This document shows positions 19,082 to 27,899 of a stretch of 64,000 bases of DNA, piece after piece. Every line of letters begins with the position of its first letter. Positions within the stretch are counted from its first letter, which is position 1. The stretch lies in contig NC_015177.1 in assembly GCF_000190735.1 (NCBI RefSeq), positions 2,480,001-2,544,000 of the forward strand. The letters run 5' to 3'. The stretch is from Pseudopedobacter saltans DSM 12145. GTDB taxonomy: Bacteria > Bacteroidota > Bacteroidia > Sphingobacteriales > Sphingobacteriaceae. The position numbers and the translations under genes were made by a program. Under the pieces are notes generated by a model, which was not told the DNA's origin, made no database searches, and worked only from the letters and a program-made list of their open reading frames with translations.

Positions 19082-19127
19082 CACAAAGAAAAAGGGCTTC
19101 GAAAATTCGAAGCCCTTTTTCTTTGTG
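19082..19127. terminator. Very strong bidirectional terminator
   Basis: A perfect 22-bp inverted repeat (19082-19103 with 19106-19127) with a 2-nt spacer, containing A and T tracts on the two sides. It separates the barrel gene from convergent rpsJ. Confidence 0.9.
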
Positions 19128-19142
19128 TATATTAAAGCAAAA

Positions 19143-19448
19143 TCACACTTTGATCTCCACTTCAACACCTGAAGGTAATTCCAATTTCATTAAGGCATCA
19201 ACAGTTTTCGCAGAAGCACTGTAGATATCTAATAATCTTTTGTAAGAACATAATTGGAACTGCTCTCTTGCTTTTTTGTTAACGTGAGGTGAACGTAATA
19301 CAGTATAGATTTTTTTCTCTGTTGGAAGAGGAATAGGTCCGCTAACTACTGCACCTGTAGGTTTAACTGTTTTTACGATTTTCTCAGCAGATTTATCCAC
19401 TAAATTGTAATCGTAAGATTTTAATTTAATTCTGATTCTTTGGCTCAT
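19143..19448 (-). CDS. rpsJ: 30S ribosomal protein S10
   Basis: A 101-residue uS10: [50 protein letters not shown]. It acts in the 30S head and, in other bacteria, in NusB-dependent antitermination. It is the last gene of the str block (rpsL-rpsG-fusA-rpsJ) and is followed by a terminator, so it is cut off from rplC. The 130-nt spacer to fusA holds a heptad repeat. Confidence 0.97.
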   Translation of the reverse strand: MSQRIRIKLKSYDYNLVDKSAEKIVKTVKPTGAVVSGPIPLPTEKKIYTVLRSPHVNKKAREQFQLCSYKRLLDIYSASAKTVDALMKLELPSGVEVEIKV

Positions 19449-19511
19449 TTTATTATTTAATTAATGATTTACGTTAGAGCTATTTGTAACGCAAACCGGA
19501 TTTACTTATTA

Positions 19512-19574
19512 AGTTTAAAGTAGAAAGTTAAAAGTGCAAAGCTACTTTAAACTCTCTACTCAAAACTTTAGACT
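19512..19574. repeat. Heptad-period repeat with two inverted arms, fusA-rpsJ spacer
   Basis: In the first arm AG(T) recurs at 19512, 19519, 19526, 19533 and 19540; in the second arm ACT recurs at 19544, 19551, 19558, 19565 and 19572. Every step is 7 nt. The arms are inverted relative to each other, and 12 bases (19512-19523 with 19542-19553) pair perfectly. Confidence 0.7.
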
Positions 19575-19578
19575 TTTA

Positions 19579-21696
19579 TTATGCGTTTGCTTTAGCGCCT
19601 TTTACTTTAGCTACAACCTCTTCCTGGATGTTTTTCGGTGCAGCTTCGTAGTGATCAAACTCCATAGTAGAAGTTGCTCTACCTGAAGTAATCGTACGCA
19701 ACTGAGTTACATAACCGAACATCTCAGAAAGTGGGACTAATGCTTTAATTACCTGAGACCCATTTCTAGAGTCAAGACCTTGCATTTGACCACGACGACG
19801 GTTTAAGTCGCCCATAACATCACCCATGTTCTCTTCTGGAGTTAATACTTCAACCTTCATGATTGGCTCCATTAAAACTGGAGAACATTTAGGTAAAGCC
19901 TCACGGTAAGCCATTCTAGCTGCCAATTCGAAAGATAGAGAATCTGAATCGACTGCGTGGAATGATCCATCGATCAAACGAACTTTCATACCTGACAATG
20001 GGTAACCAGCTAATACACCATTAGACATTGAAGTCTCAAAACCTTTTTGAACAGAAGGAATATATTCTCTTGGAATAGCACCACCCACGATTTCGTTAAC
20101 AAATTGAAGAGGTGATTTAACAACATCCCAATCCTCATCTGCAGGAGAAATAACAACTTTAATATCCGCAAATTTACCACGACCACCTGATTGTTTTTTA
20201 TACACTTCGCGGTGTTCTGTAGTTCCGTGAATCGACTCTTTATAAGCAACTTGAGGAGCTCCCTGGTTAACTTCAACTTTGAACTCACGTCTTAAACGAT
20301 CAATTAAGATATCTAAGTGAAGCTCACCCATACCTGATATAACAGTTTGACCAGTATCTGCATCCGTTTTAACAACGAAAGTAGGATCCTCTTCTGCTAA
20401 TTTAGAAAGACCAATACCTAATTTATCAACGTCAGCTTGTGTTTTAGGCTCGATAGCTAAACCAATAACTGGCTCAGGGAATACCATAGATTCTAACACA
20501 ATAGGGTGTTTTTCATCACATAATGTATCTCCTGTTTTGATATCTTTAAAACCTACTACTGCACCAATATCACCTGCTCCAATTCTCTCGATTGGGTTTT
20601 GCTTGTTAGCATGCATTTGGAAGATACGAGAGATACGCTCTTTATTACCTGAACGAGTGTTCAATACATATGAACCAGCCTCTAATACACCTGAGTATGC
20701 ACGTACGAAACATAAACGACCTACGAATGGGTCAGTTGCAATTTTGAAACCTAAAGCAGCGAATGGTTCAGACTCAGACGGTTTACGTATAATTTCTTCA
20801 CCTGTATTAGGATTAGTACCTTTTACCGCTTCAATATCAAGAGGCGAAGGCAATAATTCCATTACTAAGTCAAGCATAGTTTGTACACCTTTGTTTTTGA
20901 AAGATGAACCACAAACCATAGGAACGATTGCATTATCTAAAACAGCTTTACGTAAAGCATCCAAAATTTCACGCTCTGTTAAAGAGTTAGGATCTTCGAA
21001 GAATTTCTCCATTAACGACTCATCATAAGAAGCAACAGCTTCTAATAATTTTTCGCGGTATTCAGCAACTTCATCCAACATATCAGCAGGGATAGGAACT
21101 TCTGTAAAAGTCATACCTTTATCAGCCTCGTTCCAAACCATACCACGATTGTTGATTAAGTCAACTACTCCCTCAAAGCCGTCCTCAGCTCCAATTGGCA
21201 ATTGTAATGCTACTGCATTTGAACCAAGCATGTCTTTAACCTGCTTAACTACTTTTAAGAAGTCAGCACCTGAACGGTCCATTTTGTTCACGAAACCAAT
21301 ACGAGGAACTTTGTAACCATCTGCTAAACGCCAGTTAGTCTCAGATTGAGGCTCAACACCGTCAACAGCTGAAAACAAGAAAACTAATCCGTCTAGTACA
21401 CGTAAAGAACGGTTTACCTCTACGGTAAAGTCAACGTGTCCAGGAGTATCGATTACGTTAACCTGATATTTTTTATTACGGTAGTTCCAGAATACTGTTA
21501 CAGCTGCAGAAGTGATCGTGATACCACGCTCTTGCTCTTGCGCCATCCAGTCAGTAGTAGCAGAACCTTCGTGAGTTTCTCCTAATTTATGGTTAACACC
21601 AGAGTAAAATAAAATACGCTCTGTTGTTGTAGTTTTACCGGCATCAATGTGGGCAGCGATACCGATATTTCTAACTAATTTTAAATCTTTTGCCAT
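19579..21696 (-). CDS. fusA: Elongation factor G
   Basis: The 705-residue translocase of protein synthesis. GTPase motifs are intact: [15 protein letters not shown] near residue 15 (P loop), DTPGHVDFT (G3) and NKMDRSGAD (G4). Domains II-V follow, with GMGELHLDI and a C-terminal [18 protein letters not shown]. It follows rpsG by 108 nt, a spacer with a strong hairpin, and precedes rpsJ. Confidence 0.97.
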   Translation of the reverse strand: MAKDLKLVRNIGIAAHIDAGKTTTTERILFYSGVNHKLGETHEGSATTDWMAQEQERGITITSAAVTVFWNYRNKKYQVNVIDTPGHVDFTVEVNRSLRVLDGLVFLFSAVDGVEPQSETNWRLADGYKVPRIGFVNKMDRSGADFLKVVKQVKDMLGSNAVALQLPIGAEDGFEGVVDLINNRGMVWNEADKGMTFTEVPIPADMLDEVAEYREKLLEAVASYDESLMEKFFEDPNSLTEREILDALRKAVLDNAIVPMVCGSSFKNKGVQTMLDLVMELLPSPLDIEAVKGTNPNTGEEIIRKPSESEPFAALGFKIATDPFVGRLCFVRAYSGVLEAGSYVLNTRSGNKERISRIFQMHANKQNPIERIGAGDIGAVVGFKDIKTGDTLCDEKHPIVLESMVFPEPVIGLAIEPKTQADVDKLGIGLSKLAEEDPTFVVKTDADTGQTVISGMGELHLDILIDRLRREFKVEVNQGAPQVAYKESIHGTTEHREVYKKQSGGRGKFADIKVVISPADEDWDVVKSPLQFVNEIVGGAIPREYIPSVQKGFETSMSNGVLAGYPLSGMKVRLIDGSFHAVDSDSLSFELAARMAYREALPKCSPVLMEPIMKVEVLTPEENMGDVMGDLNRRRGQMQGLDSRNGSQVIKALVPLSEMFGYVTQLRTITSGRATSTMEFDHYEAAPKNIQEEVVAKVKGAKANA

Positions 21697-21730
21697 TATT
21701 TGATTTTTATATCTCTGATTTTTGATGTCT

Positions 21731-21782
21731 AAAGTAAAACACCGATTATCTGTTTAGAACAAAGATATCGGTGTTTTACTTT
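21731..21782. terminator. Hairpin/attenuator between rpsG and fusA
   Basis: A perfect 16-bp inverted repeat (21731-21746 with 21767-21782) with a 20-nt loop. On the minus strand the distal arm ends in TTTTACTTT, so it may act as a partial terminator that lowers fusA relative to rpsL-rpsG, or as an RNase site. Confidence 0.55.
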
Positions 21783-21804
21783 TCTATCAATTCATTCAGT
21801 TAAA

Positions 21805-22272
21805 TTAGAATCTGAAGTGAGAGAATGCTTTATTAGCTTCAGCCATTTTGTGAGTATCTTCTCTTTTCTTAACCGCAGCACCCTCACCTTTAGCTGCAGA
21901 AATGATTTCACCAGCTAATTTTTCCATCATAGTTTTCTCACCACGTTTTCTTGAATAGGTGATTAACCATTTAATACCTAAAGCAATTTTACGCTCAGGT
22001 CTTACCTCTGTAGGTACCTGGAAGTTAGCACCACCAACACGGCGAGACTTAACTTCAACTCCAGGCATAACGTTATTTAAAGCTTTTTTCCATTGCTCTA
22101 AACCATTTTCGCTTGTTTTAGTTTCTACAATCTCGATTGCTTTGTAGAAAATATCGTATGCGATAGATTTTTTACCGTCATACATCATATTATTCACAAA
22201 CCTAGTAACCAAGGTGTCATTAAACTTTGGATCAGGCAGGATAATTCTCTTTTTTGGTTTCGACTTTCTCAT
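21805..22272 (-). CDS. rpsG: 30S ribosomal protein S7
   Basis: A 155-residue uS7: [36 protein letters not shown] and [25 protein letters not shown] primary binder of the 16S 3' domain and, in other bacteria, a str-operon regulator. It lies 19 nt after rpsL; a GGAGG motif sits 8 nt before its ATG. Confidence 0.97.
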   Translation of the reverse strand: MRKSKPKKRIILPDPKFNDTLVTRFVNNMMYDGKKSIAYDIFYKAIEIVETKTSENGLEQWKKALNNVMPGVEVKSRRVGGANFQVPTEVRPERKIALGIKWLITYSRKRGEKTMMEKLAGEIISAAKGEGAAVKKREDTHKMAEANKAFSHFRF

Positions 22273-22280
22273 GTTCTTTT

Positions 22281-22285
22281 CCTCC
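22281..22285 (-). promoter_or_regulatory. Strong Shine-Dalgarno sequence before rpsG
   Basis: GGAGG on the minus strand within the 19-nt rpsL-rpsG spacer, 8 nt from the rpsG ATG. Confidence 0.55.
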
Positions 22286-22291
22286 GTTTAA

Positions 22292-22705
22292 TTATTTCTT
22301 TTTACCTTTTGCTGGAGCAGCTGCCGCTTGTCCTGGTTTAGGTCTCTTAGTTCCGTATTTAGAACGACGTTGATTTCTACCAGCTACACCTGCTGTATCT
22401 AATGCACCACGAACGATGTGGTAACGAACACCCGGTAAATCTTTCACTCTGCCACCACGTACCAGAACAATTGAGTGCTCTTGTAAGTTGTGTCCTTCAC
22501 CTGGAATATACGCGTTAACCTCTTTTCCGTTTGTTAAACGAACACGGGCTACTTTACGCATTGCTGAGTTTGGTTTTTTAGGGGTAGTAGTATATACACG
22601 TGTACATACGCCTCTTCGCTGTGGACAGTTGTCCAACGCTGGGGATTTACTCTTATCCTCCAGAGCTACTCTACCTTTCCTAACTAATTGTTGAATAGTA
22701 GGCAT
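22292..22705 (-). CDS. rpsL: 30S ribosomal protein S12
   Basis: A 137-residue uS12: [40 protein letters not shown] and the [13 protein letters not shown] loop at the decoding centre. The lysines of the TTPKKPNSA motif are the positions linked to streptomycin resistance elsewhere and are unchanged here. The C-terminus has a short Lys/Ala/Pro extension. First gene of the str block. Confidence 0.97.
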   Translation of the reverse strand: MPTIQQLVRKGRVALEDKSKSPALDNCPQRRGVCTRVYTTTPKKPNSAMRKVARVRLTNGKEVNAYIPGEGHNLQEHSIVLVRGGRVKDLPGVRYHIVRGALDTAGVAGRNQRRSKYGTKRPKPGQAAAAPAKGKKK

Positions 22706-22784
22706 TAAATAATCTTTATTTTTTTATTTATTAAATGTTTACCCTTTCAAATCAATGCTTTACACACCTAACATAAAAGGACTG

Positions 22785-22815
22785 CAAAGGTAAATTTTTA
22801 TTTTTTGATTTTCAA
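22785..22815 (-). promoter_or_regulatory. Promoter of the rpsL-rpsG-fusA-rpsJ block
   Basis: On the minus strand TTG (22815-22813), 20 nt, then TACCTTTG (22792-22785). The CAGTCC that follows the -7 box is repeated at the rpsH candidate. Predicted leader about 75 nt. Confidence 0.65.
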
Positions 22816-23127
22816 TAGATTATGAAATATTTTTTTGAACACCAACTATATGAAATATCATTGATTTGATTTTTCACTAAAGTCGCAATTAGGAATGCAG
22901 CGAAAGCCCCCTACCTAGTTCAGTTGTAATAAGAAAACGAAAGTATGGCTTATCTTTACACTACTTTCTGATATTTAATAGTTACAGTGCTAATACCGGA
23001 ACCGGGAAACTACCTGATTATATACGTATATATACGTGTTAATAGCGGAACCAAAACATAGATAACAAAAAAAGTATAGGATGGCATATGCTTTGTATCA
23101 GGGCTAATAAATAAAACTATTAAAAAC
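22816..23127. other. Intergenic stretch upstream of rpsL
   Basis: No gene is seen. The right part holds a direct repeat of TATATACGT (around 23020-23036) and the upstream region of the small Lys/Ser-rich ORF. A TATG-C-TTTG stretch near 23087-23096 is a poor fit to the -7 consensus. Confidence 0.4.
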
Positions 23128-23250
23128 ATGCCGAACACAAAAAATCACGACTCAAAAAGCAAGGCTTCTAAAGAGTCAAACGATTCAAAAGGAACAAAAG
23201 GAAAAGCTTCTTCTGAAAAAGAAATGAAAGCTAGTTCTAAGAAAAAGTAA
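23128..23250 (+). CDS. Small basic Lys/Ser-rich protein (40 aa)
   Basis: An ATG-initiated 40-codon ORF starting MPNTKNHDSKSKASKES and ending SSKKK. It is built almost only of Lys, Ser, Glu, Asn, Gly and Ala, with no hydrophobic core, as in disordered nucleic-acid-binding or histone-H1-like tails. Support for it being real: a perfect terminator hairpin begins 6 nt after its stop, and no other plus-strand gene could use that terminator. Function unknown. Confidence 0.55.
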   Translation: MPNTKNHDSKSKASKESNDSKGTKGKASSEKEMKASSKKK

Positions 23251-23255
23251 ACATA

Positions 23256-23288
23256 CAAAAGGCTTTCCTTAATCGGGAAAGCCTTTTG
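23256..23288. terminator. Bidirectional terminator
   Basis: A perfect 13-bp stem (23256-23268 with 23276-23288) and 7-nt loop, with A and T tracts on opposite sides, between the small ORF and the LysR gene. Confidence 0.85.
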
Positions 23289-23289
23289 T

Positions 23290-24180
23290 TTAACCAATTA
23301 TTCTTAAACTATCAGCATATTTATTGATAAACCATTCAATCGCGGGATGCTGATTTATTCGCTGATGAGCCAAAGCAACTTCGGTAAAAATGAAGTCCAT
23401 ATTTAAAGACGTAAAACATAAATCCAGATAACGATATTGTAATGTAGATGACAGTGGTAGTATCGAAACCCCCAAACCTTTATCCACCAGCTGTAAAATA
23501 GAATGAATATTATTGACCTGATGAGCAACATCTGGATAAAAACCAATCCTTTGACATAAATCCATTAATTTCTCATGGAAATGAGGAGCGTAGCCATGAT
23601 TAAAAAACACAAAAGATTTATCATGTAAATACTTAAACAGGTCAGCCTCATTTGCACAACTAATCTTTTCTTTGGTCACCAAAACAAATGGATCTGTAAA
23701 CAAATGTTTTAAACTTAAAACTCCGGAATTTATCGGCGTCCTGAGAATTCCTATATCCAGTTTTCCCTCCTCCAAAGCTACAATCTGCTTTACAGAAGGA
23801 ATTTCGTAAAGTTTCGTTTTAACAAATGGAAACACGACGAGCATCTCTTTTAGAACTGCTACTAAATTTTCATGAAATGTAGAACTGATATACCCAATCC
23901 TTAACTCACCACTAACCGAATCGTGAATTTGTCTGACAACAGCCTTACTTTCAGACAAATTATTAAACAATTTATCAATCTCCTTTTTGAAATAAGCCCC
24001 TGCATCAGTTAGCTCGACCTTTTTGTTGTTTCTGGTAAAAAGAACTACACCAAGTTCGTCTTCCAATTCTTTAATCTGCCTGCTTAAAGGCGGTTGCGAC
24101 ACAAATAACTTAGCTGCTGCTTTCCGAAAATGTAATTCTTCAGCCACTGTTTTAAAATAAAGCAAATGTCTCAATTCCAT
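23290..24180 (-). CDS. LysR-family transcriptional regulator
   Basis: A 296-residue LysR-type regulator. Residues 1-60 form the winged helix-turn-helix (MELRHLLYFKTVAEELHFRKAAAKLFVSQPPLSRQIKELEDELGV is the classical signature, spanning more than the helix itself), and residues about 90-290 form a periplasmic-binding-like effector domain. It is divergent from a methyltransferase gene with only 88 nt between starts, the usual arrangement for a LysR regulator and its target. The effector cannot be told from sequence. Confidence 0.92.
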   Translation of the reverse strand: MELRHLLYFKTVAEELHFRKAAAKLFVSQPPLSRQIKELEDELGVVLFTRNNKKVELTDAGAYFKKEIDKLFNNLSESKAVVRQIHDSVSGELRIGYISSTFHENLVAVLKEMLVVFPFVKTKLYEIPSVKQIVALEEGKLDIGILRTPINSGVLSLKHLFTDPFVLVTKEKISCANEADLFKYLHDKSFVFFNHGYAPHFHEKLMDLCQRIGFYPDVAHQVNNIHSILQLVDKGLGVSILPLSSTLQYRYLDLCFTSLNMDFIFTEVALAHQRINQHPAIEWFINKYADSLRIIG

Positions 24181-24268
24181 ATTGATACTCCAAAAGAATC
24201 ACAATAATACAAAATAAGTATTTCCAAAGTATCATATAACATTTTAAGTTTGAGAAAATCATCACACA

Positions 24269-24976
24269 ATGAAAAAATCAACTATAGAAGAAATCAGGAA
24301 ACGGTTTGACCATAATGTTGAACGCTTCTCTAACCTGGACACAGGGCAGCAAACTATAATAGACGCCGGACTCTGTTTAGAACTTATTACCGATGCCGCA
24401 AAAATGACTATCCCAAAGGCTAAAAAAATATTAGACATTGGTTGCGGTGCTGGTAACTACACAATAAAGGTGTTGCAACAGCTCCCAAACCTGGATTGCA
24501 CTTTGGTTGATCTTAGCCTTCCTATGCTAAACAAAGCTGTTGAAAGAATCAGTAAGTTAACAAATGGAAATATAGAAACCATTCAGGGTAATATTTTAGA
24601 ACTACCTATTCGCGAAAATGAATATTGTATCGTAATGGCCGGAGCGGTTTTGCATCATCTAAGGAGTGATGACGATTGGTATACCGTATTCAAAAAAATT
24701 TATAACGCTTTAAAGCCTAATGGAAGTTTTTGGATATGTGACCTGATTTCTCATGACGTCCCAGCGATACAACATTTGTTCGAAAGAAACTACGGAGAAT
24801 TTCTTGAAAAACTGGGCGGAACCGAATACAAAGAACATGTCCTTGATTATATAGACAAAGAAGACAGTCCGAGATCAGTAACTTTCCAAACAGATCTTTT
24901 GAAAAAAGTAGGCTTTAAACAAATAGATATCCTACATAAAAACTCGTGTTTTGCTGCTTTTGGAGCAATAAAATAG
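24269..24976 (+). CDS. Class I SAM-dependent methyltransferase
   Basis: A 235-residue Rossmann methyltransferase: motif I is LDIGCGAGNYT (about residues 54-64), an acidic residue follows in TLVDLSLPML, and MAGAVLHHL is motif IV/post-II. The C-terminal part (GTEYKEHVLDYIDKEDSP) resembles small-molecule methyltransferases of the UbiE/tellurite-type superfamily, but the substrate is unknown. Likely regulated by the divergent LysR gene. The terminator stem begins just after the stop. Confidence 0.85.
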   Translation: MKKSTIEEIRKRFDHNVERFSNLDTGQQTIIDAGLCLELITDAAKMTIPKAKKILDIGCGAGNYTIKVLQQLPNLDCTLVDLSLPMLNKAVERISKLTNGNIETIQGNILELPIRENEYCIVMAGAVLHHLRSDDDWYTVFKKIYNALKPNGSFWICDLISHDVPAIQHLFERNYGEFLEKLGGTEYKEHVLDYIDKEDSPRSVTFQTDLLKKVGFKQIDILHKNSCFAAFGAIK

Positions 24977-24977
24977 A

Positions 24978-25011
24978 AAAAGGCCTTTCTGAAAATCCAG
25001 AAAGGCCTTTT
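24978..25011. terminator. Bidirectional terminator
   Basis: A perfect 14-bp stem (24978-24991 with 24998-25011) and 6-nt loop between the methyltransferase gene and convergent gdhA. Confidence 0.88.
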
Positions 25012-25036
25012 AATTGATTAATTTATCTATGGTTGA

Positions 25037-26377
25037 TTAAACTACACCTTGAGCAATCATTGCATCAGCAACTTTTACGAAACCGCCAATGTTCGCACCT
25101 TTTTCATAATTCACATGACCATCTTCCTCTGTACCATATTTCACACAGATTGCGTGGATATCATGCATAATTTCTTTCAATTTAGCATCAACTTTTTCTC
25201 TTGACCAATTGTAACGTAGAGAGTTTTGCGCCATCTCCAATCCAGATACAGCTACACCACCTGCGTTAGCAGCTTTTCCAGGAGCGTAAAATACTTTTGC
25301 TTTATTGAAAGCTTGAACCGCTTCTGGAGTACAAGGCATGTTAGCGCCTTCGGCTACACAGAAACATCCGTTAGCGATTAGCTTTTCTGCATCTTCACCA
25401 CCTAATTCATTTTGAGTTGCATTAGGTAATGCGATATCACATTTAACACCCCAAGGCTTTTCTCCTTCGAAATATTGAGCATGTGGATACTCGTTAAGAT
25501 ATTCTTTTATTCTCCCTCTTAAATTATCTTTAAGATTTTTGATGAATTCCAACTTCGCCAAATCAATACCTTCAGCATCGTAAATATATCCTGCAGAATC
25601 AGACATTGTTAAAACTCTAGCACCTTGTTGAATACATTTCTCCGCAGCAAACTGAGCAACATTTCCAGAACCTGAAATAACTACATTTTTACCTAGTAAG
25701 CTTTTTCCCTGAGTTTTGAAAATCTCTTCAACAAAGTAAACCAAACCATAACCAGTAGCTTCAGGTCTAATTTGGCTACCTCCCCACTCTATACTTTTAC
25801 CAGTTAACACACCAGTAAATTCGTTTTGTAATCTTTTATATTGACCGAATAAATAGCCAATTTCTCTTTTACCAACTCCAATATCTCCAGCAGGAACGTC
25901 TAAATTAGCACCGATATGACGAGATAACTCAGTCATAAAGCTTTGGCAAAAACGCATTACTTCGTTATCTGATTTTCCTTTAGGATCAAAATCAGAACCA
26001 CCTTTACCACCGCCCATTGGAAGTCCTGTTAAACTATTTTTGAAAACCTGCTCGAAAGCTAAGAATTTCAATACGCTTAAAGTTACAGATGGATGAAAAC
26101 GCAAACCGCCTTTGTAAGGCCCTATCGCGCTATTCATTTGGATACGGTAACCTCTGTTTACTTGAATCTCGCCTTTATCATCAATCCAAGGCACTCTAAA
26201 CATAATTACCCTTTCTGGCTCCGCTATTCTTTCGAATATTTTGTTGTTTTTGTAAATAGGATGTTTTTCAATGTAAGGTAGCACAGACTCAGCAACTTCT
26301 GTTACTGCTTGCAAAAATTCAGGTTCAGAAGCATTTCTTGCTTTGATAATGTTTAACGAAGTGTTATTTTCAAGCAT
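25037..26377 (-). CDS. gdhA: NADP-type glutamate dehydrogenase
   Basis: A 446-residue hexameric-type glutamate dehydrogenase linking 2-oxoglutarate and ammonia to glutamate. The substrate-binding PYKGGLRFHPSV and catalytic-lysine PMGGGKGGSDFDPKGKS motifs are present, followed by the nucleotide-binding VVISGSGNVAQFAAEK. The length and GKGGSDFDPKGK wording match the small NADP-dependent class used for ammonia assimilation. Single gene, with a candidate -7 box about 32 nt upstream of the ATG. Confidence 0.95.
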   Translation of the reverse strand: MLENNTSLNIIKARNASEPEFLQAVTEVAESVLPYIEKHPIYKNNKIFERIAEPERVIMFRVPWIDDKGEIQVNRGYRIQMNSAIGPYKGGLRFHPSVTLSVLKFLAFEQVFKNSLTGLPMGGGKGGSDFDPKGKSDNEVMRFCQSFMTELSRHIGANLDVPAGDIGVGKREIGYLFGQYKRLQNEFTGVLTGKSIEWGGSQIRPEATGYGLVYFVEEIFKTQGKSLLGKNVVISGSGNVAQFAAEKCIQQGARVLTMSDSAGYIYDAEGIDLAKLEFIKNLKDNLRGRIKEYLNEYPHAQYFEGEKPWGVKCDIALPNATQNELGGEDAEKLIANGCFCVAEGANMPCTPEAVQAFNKAKVFYAPGKAANAGGVAVSGLEMAQNSLRYNWSREKVDAKLKEIMHDIHAICVKYGTEEDGHVNYEKGANIGGFVKVADAMIAQGVV

Positions 26378-26408
26378 GACTTTTATACAGTTTTATTTTT
26401 TGGGTGGC

Positions 26409-26416
26409 CAAAAATA
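26409..26416 (-). promoter_or_regulatory. Candidate -7 box of gdhA
   Basis: TATTTTTG on the minus strand fits TAnnTTTG; no -33 TTTG stands at the right distance. An imperfect inverted repeat at 26503-26538 further upstream could be an operator. Confidence 0.4.
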
Positions 26417-26625
26417 CAATTTTATCAATGAAAAATGAATTTTATTAAATTAAACTCACCAAAAACATTGATTTTTTTAAAATTATCAATTTCAACATCA
26501 TTCCTTAAGAATAAATTATCAATTTGATAATTTTAAGGATGAAATATGCACATTTCTCATAGCTTTAAAAAGAATTAATTAAAGTTTTTCTTTAGAAATT
26601 ATATATTTGAAATAAAAACGGTATT

Positions 26626-27210
26626 TTGAAGAAGAGAATTGCAATTTTCGCCTCGGGGTCTGGATCCAATGCTCAAAAAATAATGGAGTACTTTAAAAAA
26701 AGCAATGAAGCGGAGGTTTCTATTGTTTTAAGTAATAATCCAGATGCATATGTTCTACAAAGAGCAGATAATTTTGAGATCCCTACACATGTATTTGATA
26801 AAAAAGAGTTCCGGGATACAGACGAAGTGATCAATATCTTAAAAAATCTCCAAATCGATCTGATTGTCCTTGCTGGATTTTTATGGTTAGTACCTAAAAA
26901 TTTATTAGCTGCTTTCCCTAATAAAATTATCAACATTCACCCAGCGCTACTACCTGCTTATGGAGGAAAGGGAATGTATGGAGATTTTGTTCATAAGAGT
27001 GTTTTAGCTAATAAAGAAACTGAGTCTGGTATTACAATTCACTTTGTGAATGAACATTTTGATGAAGGGGAAACCATTTATCAGGCAAGGTTCAAAATAG
27101 AACCTGGAGATGATTTGGAAATGATCAAATTTAAAGGACAGCAACTGGAACATCAACATTTCCCAAGAGTAATAGAAAATTTGCTTAAAAAGATGAAAAG
27201 CAATCTATAA
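26626..27210 (+). CDS. purN: Phosphoribosylglycinamide formyltransferase
   Basis: Transfers formyl from 10-formyl-THF to GAR in purine synthesis. The 194-residue protein has KRIAIFASGSGSNAQKI at the start, and the catalytic Asn-His-Asp set in INIHPALLPAYGGKG and HFVNEHFDEGETI. The start is an unusual TTG: no ATG or GTG is in frame nearby, and TTG gives exactly the family N-terminus. The purU product later in the window uses the same cofactor. Confidence 0.93.
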   Translation: MKKRIAIFASGSGSNAQKIMEYFKKSNEAEVSIVLSNNPDAYVLQRADNFEIPTHVFDKKEFRDTDEVINILKNLQIDLIVLAGFLWLVPKNLLAAFPNKIINIHPALLPAYGGKGMYGDFVHKSVLANKETESGITIHFVNEHFDEGETIYQARFKIEPGDDLEMIKFKGQQLEHQHFPRVIENLLKKMKSNL

Positions 27211-27263
27211 AACAAATACTTAACATTCTGTGTTGATTATTTTGAGTAATAAATCGACACAGA

Positions 27264-27686
27264 ATGGAAAACAACACACCACAGGCTCCCAAAAAGAAAA
27301 GTAAATTTCTCCTTTACTTTATCATCATTTTAGTTATTGCTACAGCAGGACTATTTTACTATAGATACTATTTTGTTTTTGGCGAAGGTGTAAAAGCCGG
27401 ACAGCTCAATTATTTTGTAAAAAAAGGTTATTTATTTAAAACATACGAAGGAAGGTTAATACAATCAGGTCTCAAACCTGGTGCTTCAGGCGGAATAAGT
27501 TCTAATGAATTTAGATTTTCTGTAACAGAAAAAAAAGTCGCGGAGGTATTAAACAAGAATGCGGGTTCTTATTTAGAACTACATTACAAAGAGTATTTTC
27601 ATACTTTACCATGGCGTGGTACAAGCGAATTTGTTGTAGACAGTGTGGTTTCCGTTAAACCTGTAAATAATTTGGGAAATTATTGA
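27264..27686 (+). CDS. Small membrane-anchored protein of unknown function
   Basis: A 140-residue protein: a polar Lys-rich N-terminus, one membrane helix (about 16-35, LLYFIIILVIATAGLFYY), then a beta-rich extracytoplasmic domain with GEGVKAGQLNYFVKKGYLFKTYEGRL, conserved among Bacteroidota. From memory, some database entries of this family are named 6-phosphogluconate dehydrogenase; there is no Rossmann fold or dehydrogenase motif here, so that name is not supported. It is 53 nt after purN and may be co-transcribed. Confidence 0.75.
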   Translation: MENNTPQAPKKKSKFLLYFIIILVIATAGLFYYRYYFVFGEGVKAGQLNYFVKKGYLFKTYEGRLIQSGLKPGASGGISSNEFRFSVTEKKVAEVLNKNAGSYLELHYKEYFHTLPWRGTSEFVVDSVVSVKPVNNLGNY

Positions 27687-27747
27687 TAGCCTGAGTTCGA
27701 CCGTTATTTTATTGTTCGAATAACCTTGAATGAGATTACATATCGAT

Positions 27748-27768
27748 CTGGCAGGCAATCTCTGCCAG
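27748..27768. other. Inverted repeat CTGGCAG/CTGCCAG
   Basis: A 7-bp perfect stem with a 7-nt loop between convergent genes. No T tract follows on either strand, so it is not a clear terminator. Confidence 0.4.
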
Positions 27769-27848
27769 GAAAAACAGATATAAGCAACTTACTATCAATA
27801 TTATTAATTGAATTCAGGTTGGTAAAGCAAAGAACAATCCAGAAGAAC

Positions 27849-27899
<51 letters not shown>

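Noticed and set aside
27264-27686. 6-phosphogluconate dehydrogenase label for the small membrane protein
   Set aside because: No Rossmann motif and only 140 residues with an N-terminal anchor.
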